DNA of 64,000 bases from Paraburkholderia nodosa (GCF_001718195.1 NZ_MCNV01000004.1:1-64000), one strand, 5' to 3'; positions 8,624 to 18,846 are shown, numbered from the stretch's first letter. The notes: generated by a model not told the origin, from the letters alone. Made by a program: numbers and translations.

Positions 8624-9022
8624 CTCTGTCTCCTTGGGCCGGCCGGATGCCGCGCCACTCGTTCATGGTCGAAAACGGGTGTGCGACGCGACGTGCGCCA
8701 CTGCGCGGGACGCCATCGACATCGACGACGCAAAGATAGTCGCAAGCGCGGCGTGATCAGTACCGGATAACGCCCGAATACGTCATTCGCGGATCGCGAA
8801 CAATCGGGCGCGCAAGGCCGCCGGGCACGGCAGACGGGACGCTGCGAGCGGGGCGCGCCACGCGTTGCATCGCGGCGCGCCCACCCCAGGACAATTACGG
8901 GTAGACGCTCGCTGGCGCGCGGGGCGGTAGGCTTTCAGCGCATGAATTGCACGGGCCCGAGCGATCTGCAGGCCGCCGCCGCGCGGATCGCGGGGAAAAT
9001 CAGCGAGGAATGAGTGCGGCGC
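8624..9022. other. Intergenic stretch, no clear gene
   Basis: About 400 bp lie between the MFS gene start and the stop of the next minus-strand gene. The first part must hold the promoter of the hydroquinone locus. A very short plus-strand frame (8942-9013, ending AAAARIAGKISEE) looks like a C-terminal tail, but nothing upstream extends it. I see no RNA gene or repeat. Confidence 0.4.
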
Positions 9023-10108
9023 TCACGCTTTGCGCAAGTGCTCGGTATGCATGTCGCTCAGACGGCTCAGCAGGATGCCGTAGCCGGTCAAATGCCCGAG
9101 ATAGACGCTCGTGAACACGCCCGTTGCGGGCAGCGCTTCGACAAGCGCATGCAGTTCACCGCGAGTCAGCGGCTCCACGAGTAGACCTGGGCGCTCCACC
9201 CGAAGGTCGGCCTGCGAAGCCAGTTGCCGGTGCACGTCCACGAGGCGCGCGAGGCCGAGCCGGTATGCCTCTTTCCATTGCGTATCGAGCGCCTCGTATT
9301 GCGCGTTGAACGTATCGAGCGTTTCAAGGAAGCCGACGATCGAATCGAACAGTTCGTGGTAGCACGCGAACAGCGGCAGGCGATCCCGATTGCGCTTCAA
9401 ATGCGCCGACACCCACGACTGCTCGAGATCGGACTTGAGGAGATCGTGCGCCTGCTTCAGATTGCTGCTCGACACCCGCAGCGCAGCCGTCGCCGATTTC
9501 AGTTTCGCGCGGTCCAGCGTTTTCGTTGCGACCTCGGTGAGCAAGGCTTCGGCCTGTGCGTTGCCGTCGTTCACGAGCGTATTCGCCCAGAAGCCGTGAT
9601 CGGGCGGAAAGGCAACCTGCTGGATGATGAAACCGAGCAGCATGCCGAGCACCACGCCGATCAGGCGCTGCTCCAGCAGCGGTATGTGCTCGCCCGTGTA
9701 GAGCACGAGCGTCATCGGCACGGTGATGCTCGTCATCTGGAACACCGAAGGCCGCATGCGCACGATCGCGAAGATCACGAGCGGCAGCAGGATCACGCCC
9801 AGCCACAAATGCGGCGCGGTCAGCCAGATCAGCAGCGTGCCGATCGGCATCGCGACGAGATTCGACATCACGCGTTTGTGGAAGTATCCGCGCGCCGCCG
9901 AGATGGAACTGCCGAGCGCGAGTGTGAGCATCGCCGAGCCGGAAAGCGCGACCGCCGCCTCGGGATACCCGCACGCGTACGGCACGCCGAATCCGATCCA
10001 CATGCCGAGCGTGAGTTTCGTGTATTTCGCGAGTTCGGAGAGGGAAAAGCGTGCGAGCGCACGGCGAAACGGCGTGAGCGGTTTGTGGGCGTAGGAGATG
10101 GTGGCCAT
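9023..10108 (-). CDS. FUSC/aromatic acid exporter-like membrane protein
   Basis: A 361-residue protein with a membrane N-terminal half (about six segments between residues 30 and 165, such as LTLGMWIGFGVPYACG and LWLGVILLPLVIFAIV) and a helical cytoplasmic C-terminal half. This is the layout of the aromatic acid exporter/FUSC superfamily. ATG 10108 is preferred because the slightly longer frame begins with TTG at 10141. It may export toxic aromatic acids and is near an aromatic catabolic operon, though transcribed separately. Function is inferred from the fold only. Confidence 0.72.
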   Translation of the reverse strand: MATISYAHKPLTPFRRALARFSLSELAKYTKLTLGMWIGFGVPYACGYPEAAVALSGSAMLTLALGSSISAARGYFHKRVMSNLVAMPIGTLLIWLTAPHLWLGVILLPLVIFAIVRMRPSVFQMTSITVPMTLVLYTGEHIPLLEQRLIGVVLGMLLGFIIQQVAFPPDHGFWANTLVNDGNAQAEALLTEVATKTLDRAKLKSATAALRVSSSNLKQAHDLLKSDLEQSWVSAHLKRNRDRLPLFACYHELFDSIVGFLETLDTFNAQYEALDTQWKEAYRLGLARLVDVHRQLASQADLRVERPGLLVEPLTRGELHALVEALPATGVFTSVYLGHLTGYGILLSRLSDMHTEHLRKA

Positions 10109-10432
10109 GGATGCCGTCGGTCGTTTCAGGCGGAGCGCCAATGTTAACGCGATTGACGCGACTGTTCCGGCACTCAGTCCACCTCAGACGATTCCGGAGC
10201 ATTTTTCCACCCCGGATTTTTTTCCGATTTGTAAGACCAAACGTCGGCACTTTGTGCGAATGCCGGCCAGTGTTGGCTTTGCGGGCCGCGCTGCGCAAGG
10301 CGCATTCCTTGCGAATTATTTTCAATTTCTTTCGCGTTTTGTTCCTTTACCGTCATGTGCAACGGATGAAGTTCGCATTACGAACCCACTTTTGCGAACG
10401 TCTCCGCATCCCTCAAGCACTGGGGTCTGCCC
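10109..10432. other. Divergent promoter region
   Basis: About 320 bp separate the exporter-like gene (minus) and the glycosyltransferase gene (plus). It is more AT-rich than its surroundings, with T-tracts around 10205-10240 and 10310-10345, and should hold both promoters. I see no convincing operator palindrome. Confidence 0.4.
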
Positions 10433-11443
10433 ATGACGACAACAACGAAGGTCTCCATTTGCCTGCCGACGTACAACCGGCCTGAACTGCTGGTTCGCTG
10501 CATCGAATCGTGCCTCATGCAAACGCATGCGAACATCGAGATCGTGATCGGCGACGACTCGAGCGACGATCGCACGCAGCAGCTGATCGCCTCGCGTTAC
10601 GGAGACGACCCGCGCATCGCCTACCGGCGCAACGTGCCGGCGCTCGGCCAGGCGCCCAACGTGGCCAGCCTTTTCGAGCGGGCGAGCGGAGACAAGATCC
10701 TCCTGATCCACGACGACGACTATCTGCTCGTGCACTGCATCGAGAAGCTGCTTGCGCAGTGGGAGCGTTATCCGGATCTGGAAGTCGCGTTCGGCGATCA
10801 ATACGAAACCGATCACGACGGGCGCATCATGCACGCGGCCAGCGAACGCATGAACATCGCGTATCACCGTACGGCCAGCGCCGCGGGACTGCAACACCCG
10901 CCGGGCCGCGTGGGCATCGTGCAGATGTTCCCCAACAACGGCTGGCTTGCCAATGCGGCGCTCGTCAAGCGCATCGGCTACGACGACCACTACGGCACCT
11001 GCTGCGATTACGTGTTCGGCACGCGCCTGTGCCTCGCGGCAAAGCGCGTGTGCTACGTGAACGAATACGTTTCGTGCTATCGCATCACAGACGTTTCGGT
11101 ATCCCAGGCGACGCGCACGAGCATCAATGCCTCGTCGATCTCGGCGTGGCGTTTTCTCAACAGCCTCACGTTGCCGCCCGAACTCGAACCGGCGCGCAAG
11201 CTCGCCATGCGCCGGCTCGTGCCGATCGTTGTCTCGCTGCTCGCGCGCAATCGCGAGGCGCGCGCCGGGCTGCAGCTCGCACTCTGCAATCTCTACGCGT
11301 ACCGCTTCGGCTTCAGCCCGCGACTCTACTATCACCTGCTGATGATCTGGAAAGCCACGCGGCGGCCCGGCGCGGAGCCCGTCGCCCTGTTGGGCATGAA
11401 GGACGAGCAGGTCGTGGATACGTCCCGAACGCGCATGCCGTAG
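10433..11443 (+). CDS. Family 2 glycosyltransferase
   Basis: This 336-residue GT-A fold glycosyltransferase begins with the typical VSICLPTYNRPELLVRCIESCL strand-helix and has the metal-binding Asp triplet at residues 94-96 (LIHDDDYLL). The family uses nucleotide-diphospho sugars for surface polysaccharide or glycolipid synthesis. The C-terminal part is amphipathic and Arg-rich, suggesting peripheral membrane contact. It stands alone here, with no other polysaccharide genes next to it, so acceptor and sugar are unknown. Confidence 0.85.
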   Translation: MTTTTKVSICLPTYNRPELLVRCIESCLMQTHANIEIVIGDDSSDDRTQQLIASRYGDDPRIAYRRNVPALGQAPNVASLFERASGDKILLIHDDDYLLVHCIEKLLAQWERYPDLEVAFGDQYETDHDGRIMHAASERMNIAYHRTASAAGLQHPPGRVGIVQMFPNNGWLANAALVKRIGYDDHYGTCCDYVFGTRLCLAAKRVCYVNEYVSCYRITDVSVSQATRTSINASSISAWRFLNSLTLPPELEPARKLAMRRLVPIVVSLLARNREARAGLQLALCNLYAYRFGFSPRLYYHLLMIWKATRRPGAEPVALLGMKDEQVVDTSRTRMP

Positions 11444-11778
11444 CGAATGCATCACGCCGTGAACGGGGCTGCAGGTCTGGGGTGCACCTTTCGTGACGGG
11501 CTCGCAGTCGTCCGTCTCGTTGGAATACGCGCACATGGCGTTGGCGAGCGCACCTGTACATGGCGTCTCCTTGCCGGACCGGTAGTCGATTGGATTGCCT
11601 TTTAGTGTCGACAGTTGGATTCAGCATATGGCGAATTCCCGCCTTTCTCCGAGACCTTCTCGCGACCGTGTTGACATCTCCGTAACCGCCCTGCGATTTC
11701 GAGAGCGAAGCGGGCGGCGGATTTGTTACACTCCGCGGCGCTGCGCCCGGTCGCGGCGCCCCGGGGGAAAGAAAGCGC
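11444..11778. other. Intergenic stretch, no clear gene
   Basis: This stretch of 335 bp contains only short unsupported frames. A minus-strand frame reading ALANAMCAYSNETDDCEP spans 11540-11450 and continues into the glycosyltransferase gene antisense. It has a GGAGACGCC-like site upstream but no recognisable family, so I do not call it. Confidence 0.3.
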
Positions 11779-12030
11779 ATGGATGAAGACGTCGGCGTAC
11801 TGGCCGCCCTGGAAACGGGCGAGCAGTCGAGCGTCGCCGAGATTGTCGACCGAGTGGCGCGCGGCATCATCGAAGGCCGGCTCGTCCCGGCGACGACCCG
11901 AATTCGGTCGATCTCGCCAAACGCTTCGGTGTGAGCCCTACGCCCGTGCGTGAGGCGCTTTTCGCGCTCGCGCGCGAAGGCCTCGTCGACTGGTCGCCGC
12001 GCCGCCGCCCGCAGCCTGCGCTGAGCAAGC
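11779..12030 (+). pseudogene. GntR-family regulator remnant (frameshifted, truncated)
   Basis: The frame from ATG 11779 reads a GntR N-terminus (AEIVDRVARGIIEGRLVP) and then hits a stop after a frameshift near 11890-11900. The adjacent frame continues the same domain as SVDLAKRFGVSPTPVREALFALAREGLVDW, the winged-helix recognition region. The effector-binding FCD domain is missing, and after about 12030 the sequence becomes unrelated before argG. This is a broken regulator, both frameshifted and cut short, lying directly before the argG promoter. Confidence 0.8.
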
Positions 12031-12057
12031 GCCCTCGCTGCGCCCCTTTTTTATTAA

Positions 12058-13521
<1,464 letters not shown>

Positions 13522-13544
13522 GGCGTCGTCGCTCAAGGGAGAAA

Positions 13545-13572
13545 GGGAAGGCACTGGGCCTTCCCTTTTTTT
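13545..13572 (+). terminator. Rho-independent terminator of argG
   Basis: A perfect 8-bp stem GGGAAGGC/GCCTTCCC with a 5-base loop is followed by seven T residues, 24 bp after the argG stop. Confidence 0.9.
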
Positions 13573-13604
13573 ATGTCTGCGCGGGTTTGCGACTGGCGTT
13601 CGAG

Positions 13605-13613
13605 TTACCCACA
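13605..13613 (+). promoter_or_regulatory. DnaA-box-like nonamer
   Basis: TTACCCACA differs by one base from the DnaA consensus TTATCCACA. It lies between argG and the rep stop codon, well away from the iterons, so its relevance to origin firing is uncertain. Confidence 0.25.
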
Positions 13614-13775
13614 GATTTTGTTGGCAAGCTTGTGGAGAACACCTGGGACGAGTGCCCTAACTCGTTGATCGACTGGATGTTTTCCGCTGCGTGAGCGCGG
13701 AAGGCAGTGACGGACTGCGAGACCAGGCTGAAATACGCCCACCGACATATCAGCCGTCGAGCGTATTGAAGACAC

Positions 13776-15158
13776 TCACTGCGCGGCAAGTTGCTTCATC
13801 TTCCCGTAGACGAATTGCCCGAAATACCACGACAGATCGGAGTGGTTGAGGATGTTCCCGTCGGAGAGCGCCCCCGCCTCGAGCTTCAGGCGGCGCAGCA
13901 TGAGCTTGCCGGCCTGCGAGGCGATGTAGAGCCGCACCAGCTCCTTGCGGGTCTTCTCGTCGGCCGATTCGAAGTGCTCGCGGCCTTGCTTGACCTCCTC
14001 GTTGCGCTGCGAGCGCGCCTCTTCGTCGCGCGCCGCGATGCTCTGCTTCACCGCCGTGGTCGCGACCGTCCTGGCGGTCTCCTGAGCCGTCGCAGCCACG
14101 GCCAGCTCGCCCTGGATCGCCACCATCTTGCGCTCGGCCTCCGAGACCTGCCAGTTGTGGCTCAACGCCTTCATCAGATAGCCCGCAGGGCTCTTGGTCA
14201 CCTTGCCCTGGTTGAGCCGGAAACGCGTGTATTCGATGGCCTGCTGGATGCGCTCGTCGGTCCAACTCATGCGATGCTCCGCGATCACGTCGAACTGCTT
14301 GTTGGAGAGGCCGAACTCCTCCTTGAGCGTGAGCAGCAGGTCGTGCGCGTCGGGCTGCCGCGAAAGCAGCGCGGCGACCGTGTCCTTGCGCTTCATCCGG
14401 AAGCGGATCTTGTTGATTTTGCGCGAGGTTTCCGAGTCGGCCCGGGTTTCGTAGCTGAGGTCGATGTCGGATAGCTCGTTGATCTGGCGCACCGCCGGAT
14501 CGAGATACTTGGGCCGGAAATGCTTGAACTCCGACGCGCTCGTACCGAGTTTGCCGGGCCAGCGCCGCATGACGTCGAGCTCGATCCAGTCGGTCAAGCC
14601 GGCCGCCACGAAGGGCAACACATAGTCGTAGATCGCGCGCGCGTAGGTCTGCGAGAACGACGCCGTGATGCACAGGTTCAGCCAGTGATGCTTGTCGGGC
14701 CCGGTGATGTGGCGCAGCATGAGCGGCGGAATGCGGAACTGGATGCGCCCCTTGCCGATCTTGACGCTGCCCATCAGTTGCTCGGAAATCCACTGGTCGT
14801 CTTCGCTGGGCGCGCGGTCGGGCGGCGTGTCGGTCACCTCGATCAGCACGCGCTGCGCTTCCTTGATGACGCTCTGCAAATGGCGCACATTGCGGCTCTC
14901 ATAGCGCATGAGCCACTTGAAGTAATTCAGGTCGACGTCGTAGATATCGCGCGGCGCGGGTTCCTGGGCGGCAATGAAATAGGCGGCGTCGATGAAACGG
15001 CGCGAAGACAGCCCAAGCCCATTGATGGCGACGAACACGTTGTTGCGCTGAAAACCGATCTCCCGCGTGCTCTCATTGATCGGCTGGCCGGACATCTCCT
15101 CAAAGAGACCCAGCGACATCTGCAGTGTTGTAGTCCTTCGCCCGCTCTCCTCCGACAT
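13776..15158 (-). CDS. Replication initiator protein (Rep_3/RepB family)
   Basis: This 460-residue protein contains the tandem winged-helix Rep_3 initiator fold over about residues 10-260 (MSLGLFEEMSGQPINESTREIGF near the start, GRIQFRIPPLMLRHI and WLNLCITASFSQTYARAIYDYVLP). A long charged, Ala-rich helical C-terminal extension follows. Such proteins bind iterons and open the origin. ATG 15158 has a GGGGAGAG ribosome site. The 5' flank carries iterons, one overlapping the likely promoter, which suggests autorepression. It is transcribed away from the iterons and parAB. The extension makes it longer than typical plasmid RepA proteins and fits secondary-chromosome initiators. Confidence 0.88.
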   Translation of the reverse strand: MSEESGRRTTTLQMSLGLFEEMSGQPINESTREIGFQRNNVFVAINGLGLSSRRFIDAAYFIAAQEPAPRDIYDVDLNYFKWLMRYESRNVRHLQSVIKEAQRVLIEVTDTPPDRAPSEDDQWISEQLMGSVKIGKGRIQFRIPPLMLRHITGPDKHHWLNLCITASFSQTYARAIYDYVLPFVAAGLTDWIELDVMRRWPGKLGTSASEFKHFRPKYLDPAVRQINELSDIDLSYETRADSETSRKINKIRFRMKRKDTVAALLSRQPDAHDLLLTLKEEFGLSNKQFDVIAEHRMSWTDERIQQAIEYTRFRLNQGKVTKSPAGYLMKALSHNWQVSEAERKMVAIQGELAVAATAQETARTVATTAVKQSIAARDEEARSQRNEEVKQGREHFESADEKTRKELVRLYIASQAGKLMLRRLKLEAGALSDGNILNHSDLSWYFGQFVYGKMKQLAAQ

Positions 15159-15189
15159 ACGCACGCTCTCCCCGTCGACATTGGCGGGC

Positions 15190-15217
15190 ACTCTATCACT
15201 ACGCAAACACAAGTCAA
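15190..15217 (-). promoter_or_regulatory. Likely rep promoter
   Basis: On the minus strand TTGACT (15217-15212) and TAGAGT (15195-15190) are separated by 16 bp, giving a sigma-70-like promoter about 30 bp before the rep start codon. The -35 element abuts an iteron-like sequence at 15217-15233. Confidence 0.5.
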
Positions 15218-15362
15218 CACAATAAACGTTACCTCAAACAGGCACCGGATTCGGCTCGCGCACAAAAAACGTACCTGATCGCACAAATATCTCTACAGCG
15301 GCGGCACATAAAACGGCACCCGGCCGCACATAAAACGGTGCAGCGAGCACATAGAACGGTGC
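15217..15362 (-). repeat. Iteron block 1 (phased, next to rep)
   Basis: Copies of GCACAnAAAACGGYRC lie at 15260-15275 (GCACAAAAAACGTACC), 15281 (partial), 15304-15319 (GCACATAAAACGGCAC), 15326-15341 (GCACATAAAACGGTGC) and 15347-15362 (GCACATAGAACGGTGC). An additional copy at 15217-15233 (ACACAATAAACGTTACC) is closer to the second iteron type. Starts are spaced 21-23 bp, two helical turns, so Rep molecules would line up on one DNA face. Confidence 0.8.
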
Positions 15363-15500
15363 TTTTGAAAGGCAAGTCCTTGAAAAACAAGAAAATGGGT
15401 GCGTACGTTAGTTGGTTGGTGGGTTTTTATCTTTAAGTAAACAAACAAACCGCTCACAAAAAAAGATGCTCAGTGCGAACTTTTTCGTGTTGTGTCTCGC
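15363..15500. other. AT-rich segment, possible DNA unwinding element
   Basis: Between iteron blocks 1 and 2 lies a stretch with many A and T runs (15378-15470), clearly more AT-rich than its surroundings. In iteron origins such a segment next to the Rep sites is where the strands open. No gene is visible here. Confidence 0.5.
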
Positions 15501-15613
15501 GATGCAGTGAGGGAATTCAAGAGGAATAACCCTTCAAAGCCCCGCACGTAAAGGCTCTCGATGGCGGTGCATCGGGACTGGATTTGCTTTTCGCCCGCCG
15601 AAACCCATCGAAA

Positions 15614-16076
15614 GGTAACGATTTCTGTGCAGTTCCAGTGATCTATGGAAGTGGTTTATGTGCAGAACGTCTTTACGCGAGCCGACATCAAGTTGGATGC
15701 GGCAAAGGTGGTCGATGGGACGTTATTCAGAAGTGACTTTTCGGTGGGAGGAAGGAAGGCAACGGAATTTGTGCATGGCCGAGCGACGCCGTGATAGCAA
15801 CGTTTTTTGTGCACATCCTGGAAGGCGGGCGGAAGGTAACGGTTATTGTGCGGTCGCCGTGTGATGATTCCGTCGTTTGCCGCCTGCGCGAGGTAACGAA
15901 ATTTGTGCAGCGTTGGCGGTGAGATTCGTCCTGGTGGAACTGGGCTGCCTCGGGATAGCGAAATGGCAGCGGCATTGGGCGCGCAAGGGAAATCGGGTAA
16001 CGGTTTTTGTGCCTTTACGGTGGTCGGCGCGTGCGCAGCAAGGCTTTCCCTGCGTGTACGGTAACGGTTTTTGTGC
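15614..16076 (+). repeat. Iteron block 2 (17-mers, forward)
   Basis: Seven good copies of GGTAACGNTTTTTGTGC lie at 15614-15630, 15758-15774, 15796-15812, 15835-15851, 15892-15908, 15996-16012 and 16060-16076. A degenerate copy is at 15647-15663. The last two good copies are identical over all 17 bases. Spacing is irregular (38-111 bp between the good copies). The motif is the reverse complement of block 1 with the TACC end extended, so the same Rep protein probably binds both. Confidence 0.85.
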
Positions 16077-16114
16077 AATCGTGGCCGGCCAGGGTGGCTC
16101 GCAGAAATCTGGAA

Positions 16115-16320
16115 GCACAAAAATCGTTACCCGCCCGCTAGGATCAGGGGGCTAAGCGGATCAGCCGGTGAAACTGCACAAAAACCGTGACTGTGCGGGG
16201 CGCATGGGAGCGATGAAGCCAGCGGGGAATGATCTGAAGCTGGATTTGCACAAAAACCTCGACCGACATCGTCAACAACGAGGTGCTCTGGCCCCGGCGA
16301 TTTGCACAAAAATAGGCAGA
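16115..16320 (-). repeat. Iteron block 3 (inverted relative to block 2)
   Basis: Four inverted copies lie at 16115-16131 (GCACAAAAATCGTTACC), 16176-16192, 16248-16264 and 16304-16320. Each keeps the GCACAAAAA core while the distal half decays away from block 2. With blocks 1 and 2 this gives an origin with iterons in alternating orientation. Confidence 0.75.
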
Positions 16321-16460
16321 CCGCAGCGAAAGGGCCTACAACGGCCTGGGCGACGTTGCCGGTTTTGCTGCTACTTTGCCCTTGGGAATGTCCCACGAGG
16401 GCAATATGGGCCGTTTTGAAGGGTCATTTTTTTCATATCGCCCTCAATTAGTGTGTTTTC

Positions 16461-16512
16461 ATACGCTTTTGCTGTATTCTACGCTTTATCCAAATTCTGA
16501 TAAAAAGCGTAT
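16461..16512. promoter_or_regulatory. parA promoter/operator with TACGCTTT boxes
   Basis: The box TACGCTTT occurs at 16462-16469 and 16480-16487, and inverted as AAAAGCGTAT at 16503-16512, two bases before the parA ATG. The second and third copies form an inverted repeat across the likely -10 region and start. ParA proteins with an N-terminal DNA-binding domain commonly repress their own operon, so this is the probable operator. Confidence 0.6.
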
Positions 16513-16514
16513 TA

Positions 16515-17723
16515 ATGGCGAAAACTATCGAATTGCCGTCGATCGATCGACGTGTGGATCTTTCCGCGATCACTGAATTTGCCGAAGAGGCCGGTCGTCT
16601 ATCTGAAGAGCTTCGGGAGATGATGCTGGCGCCGCGGCCGCGAAAGATGGCGCCCACATTTACGTCCGCTCAGGTCGCAGAGATGTGCGGCATTGATCGC
16701 ATCAAACTGAACAACCTGCTCGCCACCCGCGAGGGTCTTCCGCAAGGTGTGGCGCAAGGTTCCGGGCGCAGCCGGGTCTTCACGCTGCCGGAAGCGAGAA
16801 CCTGGGTCCAGCAGGTCTCCGATATTTATCAGACACCGCTCCATACCGGGGTGCGCGACGCCGACGGCAAGGTGATCCTCGTTGCCAACTTCAAGGGCGG
16901 CTCGACGAAAACGACCACCACCATGTGTCTCGCCCAAGGCCTGACCTTGCGTGGTCGCAAGGTTCTGCTGATCGACCTGGATCCGCAGGCGTCGCTCACG
17001 GAGCTTTGCGGTCTGTATGCCGAAAAGGAAGTGACTGAGGATAGCACGGTCCTGCCGTTCATCTACGACCCGCATATGGAAGGCGGTCTGCTGAATTTTG
17101 TGCAGGAAACCTATTGGGACGGACTTGATGTCATTCCCGCGCACCCCACGCTGTTTTCCGCGGAGTTCCATATTCCCGGGACCGTGATCAAGAACCCGGG
17201 GTTCAAGTTCTGGGATCTGCTGCGCCAGGGGGTGGAGGTGCTGCGCAAGCAATACGACTACATCATTCTGGATACGGCGCCGTCGCTGTCTTATCTCACG
17301 ATCAATGCGCTCATGGCCGCCGACGCGATGGTCATGCCGCTCGTGCCCGAAAGCCTGGACTTCATCAGCTCGGTCTCGTTCTGGAGCCTGTTTTCTGACC
17401 TCGCGCACACGATCATGGAACGCGGTGACGAGAAGACATACGACTTCGTTTCCGTCCTGCTTTCGAAGGTCGACTACGGCAAGACATCGTCTGCACCGGT
17501 TGTGCGCTCGTGGGTGCAGCGGACTTACAAGGACTGGGTGAACGCGCTCGAGGTGCCGGCCAGTTCCGCGATGAGTAACGGCGCACTCGCCATGGCGACC
17601 GTGTTCGACATCAGCAAGGGAGACCTCGCTGACAAGACGGTTGCGCGCGTGCGTCAGCCGCTGACTGATTACGTACAGTGGATCGACGATCTTTACGTCG
17701 AACAATGGAGGGCCGGCAAGTGA
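16515..17723 (+). CDS. parA: ParA-type partition ATPase with N-terminal DNA-binding domain
   Basis: A 402-residue type Ia ParA. Residues about 45-100 form a MerR-like helix-turn-helix (FTSAQVAEMCGIDRIKLNNLL). The deviant Walker A is KGGSTKTT at 127-134, the A' box LLIDLDPQAS is at about 151-160, and Walker B YIILDTAPS is at about 249-257. It should form ATP-driven gradients that move ParB-parS complexes and should repress its own promoter. It is the first gene of a two-gene operon and its stop overlaps the parB GTG start. The length and N-terminal extension fit large-plasmid or chromid ParA rather than chromosome Soj. Confidence 0.95.
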   Translation: MAKTIELPSIDRRVDLSAITEFAEEAGRLSEELREMMLAPRPRKMAPTFTSAQVAEMCGIDRIKLNNLLATREGLPQGVAQGSGRSRVFTLPEARTWVQQVSDIYQTPLHTGVRDADGKVILVANFKGGSTKTTTTMCLAQGLTLRGRKVLLIDLDPQASLTELCGLYAEKEVTEDSTVLPFIYDPHMEGGLLNFVQETYWDGLDVIPAHPTLFSAEFHIPGTVIKNPGFKFWDLLRQGVEVLRKQYDYIILDTAPSLSYLTINALMAADAMVMPLVPESLDFISSVSFWSLFSDLAHTIMERGDEKTYDFVSVLLSKVDYGKTSSAPVVRSWVQRTYKDWVNALEVPASSAMSNGALAMATVFDISKGDLADKTVARVRQPLTDYVQWIDDLYVEQWRAGK

Positions 17724-18718
17724 GTTCATTCCGCGACAAGATGGCGGCGAAGACCCGTGAACTCGGTTCGACGTCGGAGCGGCCAGCCGCCGAACGGCCG
17801 GCAGCCGTCGCTCCGGCCGAGCCGCCGCGCCGCAGCAGCGCGTTCAAGACCGGGCCCGGCATGCTCGGCGCGTTGGCGGTGGCGCAGCAGCGCATCCAGG
17901 AACTGGAGAACACGAGCGACAAGCTCATGCTTCCGGTGAACGCGATTCAGCCGAACCCGTGGCAGCCGCGCAAGATTTTCAGCGACGAGGGCCTTGCCTC
18001 GCTGGCCGAATCGATCCGCGAAGTCGGGCTCGTCGAGCCGATCGTCGTTCGTCGGGCGGAGAACGGCTATCAGCTGATCGCCGGTGAACGACGTCTTCGC
18101 GCGCACGCCCTGATTCAGGCACAGGATATTCGCGCCTCCGTGATCGAGTGCTCCGATCAGGACATGGCGGTGCTCGCGCTGGTGGAAAACGTCGGTCGCG
18201 AAGATCTCACCGACTACGAGATCGGACAATCGCTGCGCCGCGCCGAACGGGAGTTTCCGACGCGCAAGCGCATGGCGGAGGCGTTGGGAATGTCGCGCAA
18301 AGGCCTGTACCGCTTTTTGGCCTTTGAAAATCTGCCGGACTTCATCCGGCGCGATCTTGATTTGAATCCACGACTGCTCGGCGGCTCGGCTGCTGACGAG
18401 GTTGTTTCAGCAATCAAGAAGTACGGCTCGGCGGGTCTTTCGGCTGCGCGCGACTTGTGGCCGGCCGTGGTCGGCCGGACGCTGGACCAAGGCAAGCTGG
18501 CCGCGGCGATCGGAGCGCAAGCGAGTCGGGGGGAATCGACCGAAAGCGTATCCGAACGCAGCATCGAAAAGATCTTCTCGGGCAAGAGCCACGCCGGCAG
18601 CATTACCAAAGACACCAACAGCTTTACGGTGAAGCTCAAGACGGGTGTGCTGTCGGATGCCCAGGAGACGCAAATTCGGGAGCTGATTAGTCAGCTGTTC
18701 AATGTGAAGCCCGGCTGA
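17720..18718 (+). CDS. parB: ParB-type centromere-binding protein
   Basis: This 332-residue ParB has an N-terminal Ala/Pro-rich region (1-65) for ParA contact, a ParB/Srx CTPase domain (about 70-165) with GERRLR at 122-127 and ENVGREDL at 156-163, and a helix-turn-helix (RMAEALGMSRKGLYRFL, about 184-200). A C-terminal dimerisation region completes it. GTG 17720 overlaps the parA stop as GTGA, with GGAGGG 7 bases before it; the longer frame starting upstream is not needed. It should bind the nine palindromes that begin about 70 bp downstream of its stop. Confidence 0.95.
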   Translation: MSSFRDKMAAKTRELGSTSERPAAERPAAVAPAEPPRRSSAFKTGPGMLGALAVAQQRIQELENTSDKLMLPVNAIQPNPWQPRKIFSDEGLASLAESIREVGLVEPIVVRRAENGYQLIAGERRLRAHALIQAQDIRASVIECSDQDMAVLALVENVGREDLTDYEIGQSLRRAEREFPTRKRMAEALGMSRKGLYRFLAFENLPDFIRRDLDLNPRLLGGSAADEVVSAIKKYGSAGLSAARDLWPAVVGRTLDQGKLAAAIGAQASRGESTESVSERSIEKIFSGKSHAGSITKDTNSFTVKLKTGVLSDAQETQIRELISQLFNVKPG

Positions 18719-18747
18719 TTGGGCCTCGAGGCCGTTGATGTGGATGG

Positions 18748-18776
18748 AAGCCCGCTTCGGCGGGCTTTTTCTTTTT
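18748..18776 (+). terminator. Rho-independent terminator of parAB
   Basis: The stem AAGCCCGC/GCGGGCTT is capped by a UUCG tetraloop and followed by a T-rich tract broken by one C. It starts 30 bp after the parB stop and separates parAB from the palindrome array. Confidence 0.92.
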
Positions 18777-18788
18777 GCGGGTTAAGTT

Positions 18789-18807
18789 GTGTGTCGAGTT
18801 GACACAC
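18789..18807. repeat. parS-like site 1
   Basis: GTGTGTCGAGTTGACACAC; one base from a perfect palindrome (T for C at position 12). Confidence 0.75.
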
Positions 18808-18827
18808 AGTTGTCTGGCGGGGCGAGC

Positions 18828-18846
18828 GTGTGTCGACTCGACACAC
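18828..18846. repeat. parS-like site 2
   Basis: GTGTGTCGACTCGACACAC; perfect copy, centre C, 20 bp after site 1. Confidence 0.85.

Larger units (their letters stand above)
15217..16320. other. Replication origin (iteron-type oriV)
   Basis: About 1.1 kb between rep and parA has no credible gene and holds all three iteron blocks plus an AT-rich segment. The layout of rep, iterons and parAB is that of a Rep-dependent secondary replicon. The origin call is inferred from this arrangement. Confidence 0.8.

Noticed and set aside
6581..8770. A 729-codon plus-strand frame across the LysR and MFS genes
   Set aside because: Shadow frame; Arg/His/Ala composition and both minus-strand genes are clear families.
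13571..13789. Minus-strand 72-codon frame between argG and rep
   Set aside because: Overlaps the rep 3' end, has no ribosome site and no family resemblance.
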